Positions 1 to 10,327 of a stretch of 64,000 nucleotides of DNA are shown here, in pieces. Position numbers and translations under genes: made by a program. Numbering within the stretch: position 1 is the stretch's first letter; each line of letters opens with the position of its first letter. The DNA comes from Diplonema papillatum (lineage: Eukaryota; Euglenozoa; Diplonemea; Diplonemida; Diplonemidae), in contig JAPJBO010000101.1 of NCBI GenBank assembly GCA_030068145.1, positions 248,001 to 312,000 of the forward strand. Direction: 5' to 3'. Under the pieces are notes generated by a model. The model worked only from the letters and a program-made list of their open reading frames with translations. It was not told the DNA's origin and ran no database searches.

Positions 1-1
1 G

Positions 2-1330
2 AAGCTCGCTGATGAGGAGGCCGCCCACGCGCTCGCCCTGCGGCAGGGGCAGGAGAGCCTCGCCCGCTCCCGGCAGGCCCACGAGCGCCAGATCGACGAG
101 GCCATGGCCCAGCTCAACTCGTTCAAGGCCCAGATCCAGATGGAGCGCGAAAGCCACGCGGGCCGCATGCGCCAGCGGGAGGCCGAACACATCGCGAATC
201 TGCAAGCCGAACGCCAGCTAGGCGTCGAGAGACTCGCCGAGACCCAAAATGACACGCATTCAGCCGTCAGCGTCGTGCAAGAGCAAGTGTACGAGATGAA
301 GAAGGCACTAGCCGACGAGCGGCACGTGTCCCGAGAGGCCGCCGAGAAGATCATCGAGCTGCAGAAACTGGTGCAGAAGCTGCGCGACGAAGCCGAAGCG
401 CAGCGCGCCGCCCACGCGAAGCGCCTGCACGGCGTCTCGATTGTCGAAAACTCGCTCCGGACGTCGCTAGCCGCCGCTGAGGAGACGATGGAGGAGCACG
501 CCTCCGAAATGGGCAACACCCGCCACACGCAGTCGGTCCTCGAAGCGCGCATCCGCGACCTGCAGCAGGCGCTCGCCGTCGAGCAGGACTACCGCACCGC
601 CGCGGAGACCCGCTGCATCAAGGCCGAGAGCATCGTCCAGCAGAGCGCGCAGACTCTCACCGCGTCTGAACTCCGCGCACTCGACTCGCAGCGGGAGGTG
701 ACCCTTCGCGGGCACGAGCTGTCGTCCATAGAGCAGGCACTCGCGCTCGAAAAGGAGCGGCGCATCGTCCTCGAAGGCCAGCTTTCCATCGAAATGCAGG
801 CCCGCCGCTCAGCCGAGGACCGGCTCGCCGTCAAAGAGCAGGTAGCCCAGCTTTCGATGGCGCCGCAGCCGCGATATGATCCGCTGCCGGCGTATCCCGT
901 CGGCGGCGGCGGCGGCGGCGGGTTCAACCTGATGACGTCGGCGCTGAGCGACAACTACTCGCTGCGCGAAAAATCGCGGTCGCGGCCCCTGGCGCCGCCG
1001 CCGGGCCCGCCGTTCGCACCGTTCTTGGACCGGCCGCTCCACCTCGCCGGCGCCCTGCTGCCGCAGCAGCCGCAGGCGCAGCAGCAGCAGCAGCGGGCGG
1101 AGACGCTGGACGCGGCCCTCAACCTCAACAGCTCCACTACCACCAGCATCCCCGCCGTCAACGGCAACCACGCGCAGAACCGCGACGCTTCCGAGCAGCG
1201 GGCGAATCCGCCGCCGCACCCGAACTTCCCGCACAAAACCGTCGCGACGCCGCAGAAATGGGCCCCGGCAGCGAACCTCCCTGGCGTCGCGTCTCGTTCC
1301 GTTTCAAGGCAGTCCGTGTCTTTGCAGTAG
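2..1330 (+). CDS. Coiled-coil protein with Pro/Gln-rich C-terminus, 5'-truncated by window edge
   Basis: The frame is open from the first bases of the window (reading KLADEEAAHAL) to a TAG at 1328-1330, so the gene starts upstream. About 280 residues are a charged heptad-like coiled coil rich in E, R, Q and A (for example around nt 100-850). A low-complexity tail follows, with a Gly run near nt 900-925, proline runs, and a Gln run near nt 1080-1100. No enzymatic motif is visible. An ATG at 104 is in frame, but nothing suggests it is the true start because the coiled coil continues before it. The 3' part (nt ~876-1270) is copied twice, imperfectly, just downstream. It is probably a structural or scaffold protein. 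I do not recognise the family. Confidence 0.75.
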   Translation, partial: KLADEEAAHALALRQGQESLARSRQAHERQIDEAMAQLNSFKAQIQMERESHAGRMRQREAEHIANLQAERQLGVERLAETQNDTHSAVSVVQEQVYEMKKALADERHVSREAAEKIIELQKLVQKLRDEAEAQRAAHAKRLHGVSIVENSLRTSLAAAEETMEEHASEMGNTRHTQSVLEARIRDLQQALAVEQDYRTAAETRCIKAESIVQQSAQTLTASELRALDSQREVTLRGHELSSIEQALALEKERRIVLEGQLSIEMQARRSAEDRLAVKEQVAQLSMAPQPRYDPLPAYPVGGGGGGGFNLMTSALSDNYSLREKSRSRPLAPPPGPPFAPFLDRPLHLAGALLPQQPQAQQQQQRAETLDAALNLNSSTTTSIPAVNGNHAQNRDASEQRANPPPHPNFPHKTVATPQKWAPAANLPGVASRSVSRQSVSLQ

Positions 1331-1387
1331 ACTGACAGCTGTCCTGTCTGCAGACACTCAGGTTCCGTGTGTCCGTGGCTCAACGGG

Positions 1388-2180
1388 CCGAAAACACGGA
1401 GCAGATAGGACCAGAGCGGTGGTGAGCACACATTCTATTCCAAGCACGTTCTTGCAACCTCCTTTCTCCCGCAGAAGTGCTCCACGCTGCTGCTTTCTTT
1501 TGCTGCTGCGTCGGGCGTGCCACCATCAGCATCCCCGCCGTCAACGGCAACCACACGCAGAACCGCGACGCTTCCGAGCAGCGGGCGAATCCGCCGCCGC
1601 ACCCGAACTTCCCGCACTAAACCGTCGCGACGCCGCAGAAATGGACCCCGGCAGCAAACGTTCCAGGCGCCGTCTCGTTCCGTTTCCACACTCCATTCCA
1701 AGCACGTTCTTGCGATCCCCTTTCTCCGCAGAAGTGCTCCATGCTGCTGCGTCCGAGGCACCGCTGCACGATCCACTGCCGGCGTATCCCGTCGGCGGCG
1801 ATGACGTCGGCGCTGAGCGACAACTACTCGCTGCGCGAAAAGTCGCGGTCGAGGCCCCTGGCGCCGCCGCCGGTCCCGCCGTTCGCCCCGATCTTGGACG
1901 GGCCGCTCCGCCTCGCCGGCGCCCTGCTGCCGCAGCAGCCGCCGGCGCAGCAGCAGCGGGCGGAGACGGCCCTCAACCTCAACCTCAACAGCTCCACCAC
2001 CACCAGCATCCCCGCCGTCAACGTCAACCACGCACAGGACCGGGAAACTTCCGAGCAACGGGCGAATCCACCGCCGCACCCGAACTTCCCGCAAAAAGCC
2101 GTCGCGACGCCGCAGAAATCAGCGAACCTCCTCCGGCGCCGCGTCTCGTTCCGTTTCCAGACAGTCCGTGTCCATACGCG
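1388..2180 (+). pseudogene. Two degenerate tandem copies of the preceding gene's last exon
   Basis: Nt 1517-1645 repeats nt ~1137-1262 of the coiled-coil gene almost exactly, but a CAC-AAA to CAC-TAA change gives a stop in the copied frame. Nt 1768-2130 repeats nt ~878-1255 at roughly 90% identity by eye. It has lost the Gly-run segment and carries both silent and amino-acid-changing differences. Each copy is preceded by a shared ~60 bp segment (attccaagcacgttcttg) ending in a pyrimidine tract and CAG (to ~1475 and 1731) that looks like a 3' splice site. These could be decayed duplicates or alternative terminal exons. The second copy stays open until 2430. Confidence 0.6.
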
Positions 2181-3819
2181 CGCTGCCGCGGTGCCCGTTC
2201 CCATACCCCCCCTCCCCGCAGAAATGCCCCACGCCGCTGCTTTTCTCCGCCGCTGCGTATGTGTGATCCGATCGCCGGAAAACACAAATCAACAACACAC
2301 AGACACAAGCCCAAGGCCAGCGAATCGTACTGAGGACCACCACCGGTGTGAAAAGCCTCGAGCTCGTAGATCTGGAATAGAGAGATGGTCCACGTTCGTG
2401 TCCTTCCTGCATGAATATCGCCCATGTTAATGAAAAGATGAAGGTGCATTGCGCGCGATGCAGTGCAACGAAGCCGCCGCGTGCGAGGGCCAGGTACTCA
2501 TGGGCCAATATTCAGGGGAAATTGGAACTCGCGAATGCACAGGATGCAAAAGATCACCGTGCCCGCACTGTTTGGATCAGCGGAGGCAGCTTATTCCACG
2601 CTCCGTCCGTAGATTACTGCGTCCCCTTTTCGCACTAACGGCAGCCTTTCTGGGAACTGTGCGTCCCTCTTTTCTTCTTTCTTTATGTCGATTGTTGTAC
2701 CCACACGATTACGTACGTACCAAATGAACGAACACTTTGTTGTCTTGTGTCTCTAGATATCCCCAGTGTACCTTGAATCCTCTTTAGCTTCTCGTCTTCA
2801 CTTTCCCGTGGCCCCTTCACTCTGTCAATGCGCCGATCAGAGGCCGTGTGTACCCGTTGTATTATTTCGAGACTCGATCACTTTCCTTTTCCTTAATCGC
2901 GACCAGCATCTGAAACCCGGTGTATGGATCGAAAGCGCCGAGGAGATGTGGCGTTCAACGAGTCTTTGCGAGAGCCTGGCAAAACCTCGATGATTTCAAA
3001 TGGCGGTGTTAATGCCATCAGAATGAGCATGAGCCGGTCCATCCCCTCTTGATAGACCGTGATAGACCGAAGAATACAGCACCGGGCAATTCGATGCAGC
3101 TCTAGGGACTAGGGCTGATAGACCGCGGACCGTGATTCACTGTGATAAACAGCGGCAGGCACTTCGATGCAGTTTCAGGACGGACCGGCTCAGAGTATGA
3201 TTGACACACATGCGCGAAAGACATAGAGAGAGGAACGCAAAATGAATCGGTCAGGCGCCGCTGAAAATGCACCACTTCTGCCGGGAGTTTCTGCTCTTCG
3301 TATTGTCTCTGACGACGAGAACTGCCTAGAAGAAAGGGAGAAGTAAGAACACGTCTTTGTAGCTGATAGCACTTGAATTAACAATAAAACTTGAATTTTT
3401 CTTTGAACCAACCACACCCTGAAGGCTGTGTGAATTTCTCTAATCGACTTTTTCGTGGAGCATCAACTCCCTCAGTGAAACTGTGAGATGGCCCTGCGTG
3501 CTCACGGTCTCTCACGTCACAGCAGTCAGGGAAAGCTAGCAGAGAGGGGGTCAGCTACTAGTTAACACCCACAACGACGGAGGGGGAGGAGGGTTGCCCA
3601 GGATGCAGAAAGTCTTCTGCTGCGGGGGAAGCACCCGGTAAAACTCGAGAGTTTTATGACTCCAAAAATGGGAAACCCGGGGGCTCCTTGAAAGTCTTTG
3701 TGACGCCCTTTTGGTTCAAATGGGCACGAGGGGACCCACCCAGGGAGGGGCCTTCGAAGTCCCGCATACTTTAAAAAACGCCGTGCCACAATCCAGGGAG
3801 CAAGCGCAAAAGGAGCGAT
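2181..3819. other. Spacer with a dispersed repeat, no supported gene
   Basis: Only short open frames without recognisable motifs are present. The stretch 3050-3190 holds the dispersed repeat described separately. The last 100 bases lead into the CFAP57 start. Confidence 0.5.
3050..3190 (+). repeat. Dispersed 'gatagaccg' repeat, internally duplicated copy
   Basis: Two successive units each begin with gatagaccg and end with an a-c/t-ttcgatgcag segment. A related single unit lies at 8873-8946 and an inverted fragment at about 32705-32748. Similarity was judged by eye. Confidence 0.55.
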
Positions 3820-6800
3820 ATGGCGGGCAAGGGCGAGGAACACCGCGAAGCGTGGCTCCACCGCAGGCATGCCTTCGGCATCAATTCGGATGTCGCGGAC
3901 AACATTCACTTCATCGACGACTCGACGTGCGTGTATCCGATCGGGCGCAACATCGCGATATACAGTATGCAGGCGACGCAGCAGAAGTTCATCGTCGGCA
4001 ACGAGCGGTGCGACGGGATCACTGCGATGGCCCTGTCCCCGAACAAGAAGTACCTCGCGGTCGCGGAGAGCGGAGACCCGCCGATGGTCACCATCTACGA
4101 CACCGGCACCCGCCGCAAGAAGAAGACGCTCGCCGGCCCCGGCGCGGGCGTCCCGGAACTGTCGTCCCGGGAGTACGTCGCGGTCGCGTTCTCGGCCGAC
4201 GGCAAAGTGCTGATCACGCAGGGCGGCGCCCCCGACTGGTGCCTGGTGTACTGGGCCTGGGACCGAAACAGGGCAATCGCGTCGGTGCTGGTTCCGTTAG
4301 ACAAAGCCGCCGCGGCGCAGGACAGGAAGCACGTTTCGTGCATTTCGGTGTGCCCGAAGGACCCGTCGTTGGTCTGCGTGTCCGGAAGCGGCCTTTTCCG
4401 TTTCTTCAAAGTGTCGGAGGGCGTCCTGAAGCCGGCCCCCGGCGGCATCGGAAAACGGGAGATGCAGAACTACTTGGCCCACGCGTGGCTCCCGCCGGAC
4501 GACCGCATCGTGGTGTCGACAGAGACGGGCGATCTGCTGCTCATCGAGAACTTCGAGCTGAGGTGCGTGCTGCACGGGTCCCCCTCGGAAGGACTGTCAA
4601 TCGATGCAATCGTGGCTTATGCAAAAGGATTTATTTGCGGCGGAGACATGGGACTTGTCTTCATATTCGAACGGTCAGACGACAAAGACGTCTACCGGAA
4701 GATGAAAGCCATGCGAGTGGAGTACAAAAGGGACGCGGAAACTTTGGAAGCCGACACGATGAAGGTCCGGTGCTTCGCCCTGACGCAGCAGGAGGAGTTC
4801 CTCGCGTTGACGACGACGAACAATCAAGTCTTTCTCCTGAACCTGTCGAACGCTGATTTCTCGAAGGGAGAAGACGCCGTGTTCGAACCGCTGTCGCAGT
4901 CCTTCCACTCCGGCCCCATCACGGGCCTCGCCACCTGCGTCCGCAAGCCGCTGGTGGCCACGTGTTCGAAAGACCGCAGCATCAAAATTTGGAACCACTC
5001 CGAAAACACGTTGGAAATGTCGCGCACGTTCCACACCGAAGCCACGTCCATTGCACTGCATCCGTCCGGTCTGCACGTCCTCGTCGGGTTCTCGGACAAG
5101 CTACGGTTCATGAACCTGTACAGCGACGACATCCGCGAGTTCAAGAGTTTCCCGATACGGCAGTGCACGGAGTGCCGGTTCAGCTCCGGGGGCCAGTACT
5201 TTGCCGCTGTGCACGGCAACATCATTAGCATTTACAACACGTACACGTGCGAGACGATCGGCCATCTCCGCGGGCACAACGGCAAGGTGCGGTCTCTGTT
5301 TTGGATGTCCCCGGACGACACGAAGCTGGTCAGCGTCGGAATGGACGGGGCCGTGTTCGATTGGAGCTTGAAAGACTGCCGCAAGGAGAACGACTACGTC
5401 ATCAAGAGCGCGCACTACACGAGCGTCACTGCAGGCGCGCCTGGCACGTCGGCATCGGCGTCGCCGCTGGTGTGGGCCGTTGCGGCGGACAGGAAGTTGA
5501 GAGAGTTCGAGCTTGCAAACCTGCACGCGGGGCCTCTGCAGGAGCCGGACACAGGCGATTCGCCGCTGTCGGTGGTCGCCTTTTGCGCGCAGCAGAAGCT
5601 GCTCCTGTGCGGCTCGGAGGACGGCTCCGTGTCGTGCATCCCCGTGCCCTTGGCGAGCGGTGTTTGCGCGGGCTCGCCGTTGTGGGAGACAAACCTCGCG
5701 CATTCGTCGCCGATAACCCGCATAGCCCTCACCTTCGACGAGTCGGTCCTCTTCACAGCTGGCGAGGACGGCGTGTTGTACATGTACGATGTTCGCGACA
5801 AGGACGGGCGCTCTGCAAAGAGAGAGGTCTGCGTTCCTCTTTTTCTTCTCCGCGGATGGTTACCGCAACATTACATTAAGATCCTCAGCCAGGACCTTAT
5901 GTCTCATCATGGGGTGCAGCACCAATCGTGTTTTATGGGGTTTCATCCCTTGTTCCACCACGACGGTTCCCTCTGAATGGCAATCGTCACAGGTCCTGCG
6001 TTTCGATCCCCAACCTTGATTATCGGTGTTTTAATTGACCCGGTTAGCTGAGCAATAATGCACGATAAAACTACATACAGATCACGTACGCAGAGGAGAT
6101 TCTAATCTCGAAGACGGATCTAGAAGACAAGAACAACGAGATCAGCACGCAGCGAGCCAAAGTCGACGATCTGAAGCTGGACATGGAGTACCAGGCGCAG
6201 AAACACAAGATCCAGCACGTGAAGGAAATGAAGACACTAGAAGACGAGCACAGGTATGCAAAACATTCCGAACCGGCAGTTCTTCTCACGCCCTGTTTGC
6301 ACCCACCGGCGCAGCACAGATTAACGCATGTTGACGGTAGGCGCCGTGTGCGTGTGCGTGCGTGTGGACCTTGCTGTGTGTTCTTCCCTTTCCGGTTCCT
6401 AGCATACGGAGTGAAATAATCGAAACGCACAGGGAACAATCGGAACGGCAATACCAGAAGTTCGAGCAGCTGCTTGCTTTGAAGAATGAGCAGGAAATCG
6501 AGTTCATGGAGATCCGGCGCGAGACGTCCGAAAAGCACCGGGGCGAGCTGCAGAAGCTCGAGGCCGACTACCAGACGCAGCTGCAGATGTCGGAGGACCA
6601 GATCGGGCGCTGCCAAAACGACTTGGACGATCAGCGGAGGCACTACCTGAACCAGCTGTCCGAGCGAGAGAGCAACCTTGAGAGAACCAAGCGCGAAGAA
6701 GAAGACAGTTTCCAGCGCGCGCTGCAGGTCGAGAAGGAGACCTGCGACTCCTTGCAGCACCAGGAAAAATTCCTCCGGTCTGAACACGAGGAAGTCCGGC

Positions 6801-8565
6801 TGATGATCGAGAACATGACGGACCAGGACATCGAGGAAATGAAGGAAAAGTTCGAAAGAAAGCTCCGCGAGGCGCGCGAGCAGCTGCTGCACCTCAAAGG
6901 GGAGAACGGGATCATGAAAAAGAAGTTCTACACGCTGCTCAAAGACATCAAGGACAAGGAAACCGAGATCGGGAACCTCTTCGAGTCGCAGGGCGAAAAA
7001 GAGGGCAAGATCAAGGGCCTCGAAAAAGACATCGAAGCCCTCAAGAACGAAATCCGCGAGCGAGACGAAACCATAGGCGACAAGGAAAAGCGAATATATG
7101 ACCTGAAGAAGAAGAACCAGGAGCTCGAAAAATTCAAGTTCGTCCTCGACTACAAAATACGCGAGCTGAAGTCGCAGATAGAGCCGCGGCAGGTCGAGAT
7201 CGCCGAAGCGAAGCAAAAGATCAAGGCCATGGACGGAGAGCTTGAGCGGTATCACCAAAACAACAACCAGCTGATCCTCACCATCAACGATCTGAAGCTG
7301 AAACTCGACGGGCAGCTCAAAGAAATCGGCAACCTCCACACCAAACTGCAAGACACCGAAGCGTACAAATCGCGCATCCGTCAAGAGGTGTCCGACCTCG
7401 CAACCATTGGTCAGGTACCTGTTATTTTTTGCTTTTGGTGTTTGCAAAAGAAAAAATGACTCCCTTGCGAACCAGCTTGATGGTTCGTTTACTACACAAT
7501 CGTGCACGATCGAACACATCGAATCGAGCTAGCGCCATCGAGTGGCTGTTTTCCGTTTTGGCCACATGCAATGTGAGGAAACTGAACCGCCCAAGTAGGA
7601 CCTTCTGATCATGATCATTTGCCAACTTGCCAGTAGTTGTCCAGTATTTGGGCTCAGGGCAGTGCCGTCAACGAAAAGCAGACTGATGCATACCGTGCTG
7701 CTTCTTGTTGGGCACACGATCGGGTCCAAAAGGGATAGAGGTTGCTTTTGTCTGGAGTTGCAACGTATTACATACGCGCCAGCTTGGAAGGAAATGCACC
7801 ACGAAGCTGCCAGACAAAGAACCGAAGGGATCCCAAGTGCTGTAATTACCGAACATGTGTTGAACGGACGTGAGGTCATGCAGGTCTCTACCCTACAGCA
7901 GGAGGAAAAGTCCTGAGTTGAAAACAACACACGATGGTACCATGTAGGCGAAGAACATTTCAGAATGTGTTTGTATTGTACTTGCCCTTCCCCTACCCCT
8001 ATATTTCCTTCCATTCGGAGTCAAAGCAGCTACGTCGAGTTGTCGACAACTAAAGTGAAATAAGAAACAAAACCACGCACCTCTTTTGAGAGAGAGCCAG
8101 CACCATTCGCACGAAATCAATCAGGAGCCGAAACTTCTGCGGGAGGCTGCGAAAAGGTTGTATCAGAAACACGTGAAGGACGACGTTCGGAGGCACAACG
8201 AAGTCGAGGAGGATGTGCAGAAGGAGAACAACCGGCAGCGCGATTACTTGGAGAGAACCGTCGAGTCGCTGAAGAAGAAGCTGGTGAAGGACTCCGACAC
8301 GCACCGCGCCGATGCTGGCCGGATAATGAACGAGAACGTGGTCCTCATCCAAGAGGTCAACCAGCTGCGCCGCGAGGTGAAGGTCGTCCGCAGCCAGATG
8401 GCGCAGGTGGTCCCTGCCGCCGGCATTCCGGACGCCCTGCGAAGCGAGATGGACACCAACAAAACCGAGATTCAGCGGCTCCGCGACCGCCTCGACGAGC
8501 TCGACAAAATGCAGCATGCCTTCGGCCGTCCAGCTCCGAAGGAGCTGCCGCCGACGCTGGCGTAG
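3820..8565 (+). CDS. CFAP57: CFAP57 (WDR65) homologue, WD40 plus coiled-coil axonemal protein
   Basis: Four exons: 3820-5826, 6081-6253, 6403-7414 and about 8101-8565, giving ~1218 residues (human CFAP57 is about 1250). Residues ~20-660 form a WD40 array (e.g. ATCSKDRSIKIWN), and residues ~670-1218 are a long charged coiled coil. This is the family layout. In Chlamydomonas, FAP57 is an axonemal protein needed to place a subset of inner dynein arms, so a ciliary role is expected. Splices join in frame: E|ITYAEEIL, then R/S|SIRSEII, then GQ|HHSHEINQEPK. The last acceptor could instead be 8094. The ATG at 3820 is the first of the open frame and sits just before the WD40 fold. Intron 3 (7415-8100) contains a repeat-family copy. 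Donors are gtctgc, gtatgc and gtacct. Confidence 0.9.
7758..8040 (-). repeat. Repeat family A, copy 1, inside CFAP57 intron 3
   Basis: The reverse complement matches 14434-14690 over most of its length. Shared words include gactccgaatggaagg, catgacctcac, gttcaacac and tacagcacttgg. Identity looks like 75-85%. There is no ORF with motifs and no clear terminal repeat. Confidence 0.7.
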
Positions 8566-8872
8566 GCGCCCTCATCGCCGTACCAGTCAAGGAACTGCCA
8601 AGCCCGGACGGATCCTGGTCGATCCGTACGGATAGGTACGGATAAGCTCTCCTGATTGACTGATGGGTATCGTAGTACACACCGCCTGGCTTTGTGATAC
8701 CAGTACGCGGCCAACCATGGGTGCATCGCTTGAGCATCATCCATTTTCGGCACCGGTGCATTCGGCAGGTGAATTGTTACACACTCGTTATCGGATGCCG
8801 ACTTCCATGGCCACCGTCCTGCTGTCAAGATGAACCGACACCTTTTGTGGGATCTCCAAGGGATTCGAATGC

Positions 8873-8946
8873 CCGATAGACCGTGGTATACCGGGGCACC
8901 GTAATTAACAGCGGCAGGTAATTCGATGCAGTTCTGAGGATATGGA
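8873..8946 (+). repeat. Dispersed 'gatagaccg' repeat, single unit
   Basis: It starts with gatagaccgtgg and ends with cggcaggtaattcgatgcag, matching the unit at 3119-3180. It lies 0.3 kb after CFAP57, while the other copy lies 0.65 kb before it. Confidence 0.6.
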
Positions 8947-9098
8947 TGGCTTATCCGTTACCTCGCCGTCCAGCTAGACGTCGGTGGAGTACCAGATACG
9001 GGTTGAACCTATGAAATCGTCGTTTGCCAGAATGTCCGCGCGATTGGAGAGCACCCAGGTGTTGGTGCTTGGGCAAGAATGCCGAGGTCTGTAGACAC

Positions 9099-9354
9099 GC
9101 GCCGGGGATTTTCTTTCCGCACCTCGGTGCAGAAGTGCGGCATACATACCGAAACAGCGAATGGACGGCGAGCCGAGGCTCGAAAAGCTGTTGAGAAACC
9201 TGCATCGTGTCTTTTCAGATGCCGAAAACAACCCGGTGTCGGGCAAACGCGCCGAGGGATATTGTTTCCGCGTCTCGTTGCAGAAATGCAAGATCGTACC
9301 GGTAAGGCAAGCCAAGGTTCGAAAATGCTTTGCAAACCTGCCAATCGTGTCCTA
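9099..9354 (+). repeat. Two-unit tandem repeat, period ~148 bp
   Basis: The first unit starts gcgccggggatt and the second gcgccgagggat, 148 bp later. Within each unit 'ttccgc..ctcg.tgcagaa.tgc', 'aggctcgaaaa' / 'aggttcgaaaa' and 'aacctgc..tcgtgtc' recur in the same order. Confidence 0.6.
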
Positions 9355-10327
9355 GCGAAAAGGGGGGCGTGGCCGAAGCGCAGCGGGCTTTCCCGTACCT
9401 TCAGGGCTTCAGAACCTTCGAAACCCCAAATCTTTTTAGAGCGCTAAAAGCATTCCAACCGGGCAATGAACTCACTCGGAACCCACAGCCTCGCCTCGGC
9501 GGCTTACTGGCGGTTGGGTTTAGAACTGACGTGAGGACGCTAAGAACCACCGAAGCTCGAAAAGCGCGCGAAAGTGGAGGATCACGTTGGGGAAAACAAA
9601 TAAGATTGACAACCAAAAAAATACCATTCTCTTTTTTTTGTTCTCTCTTCTTTTTCTGCTTCCCTCTGTTCCGTCGTAAATGGGCGAAGTCCCTCAACAG
9701 CCTAGCCCTTCCCTCAACCCTCCCCTCACTGATGTTACATACGCGCTTTCAACCGAGGACTTTTGCTACTTTCCGTTTTGACTCGACCCGGTGCGCTTCT
9801 ACGCTCAGAGAGACGAGCGTGCACTGTTCGACCAGACTCGAGTGCATTGTTACTTTCGTTTCCTTTGGCATCCCACACATCCTGCAACTGGTTGAGTGCG
9901 AGAGACGTTATGTCGCTGGCAGCCAGGAACCAGACGACACACGGTTGCGCACCCTCGTAGATGATTTCATGCACGAGCGGGTAAGCATCAGCCGTATTCC
10001 TGCAGTGCTGGAAAAGACGTGTGGCTTAAAGATGTCTCGTCGGTGCGTCAGCGTTGCAAATCACTGTTCCTGCGTGTATCTCAACTCGCGTGGCTTCAAC
10101 CATCAGCTGCAGTTGACAGCTCATCAGACAGCGTCAAGCGGGTACCAAGTGTGAACACACGTGGTTTTCACCCGCACATTGGCATACCTGGGCAGCAGTC
10201 CACTTCAAAATCTCCAATTCAGCGGGGTCAAAAAAAAAGAAGAAGGGGTGAGAGTAGAGGAGGAGTCTCTCGCGGGGAAAAAAACGCTCAAACGGAAGTT
10301 AAACAAGACCCTGCCGCAGTAGCCGTT

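Larger units (their letters stand above)
8566..10327. other. Spacer between CFAP57 and CK1 with repeats
   Basis: It contains the gatagaccg repeat (8873-8946) and a two-unit tandem repeat at 9099-9354. An AT/T-rich tract lies near 9620-9660. The last part is probably CK1 promoter and 5' UTR. An open frame at 9330-10154 shows no motifs and is not called. Confidence 0.5.

Noticed and set aside
6071..7519. 482-residue minus-strand frame
   Set aside because: Leucine/phenylalanine-rich antisense shadow of the CFAP57 coiled coil.
9330..10154. 274-residue forward frame before CK1
   Set aside because: No motif, it overlaps a T-rich tract and the end of a tandem repeat, and its sequence looks like chance reading of spacer.
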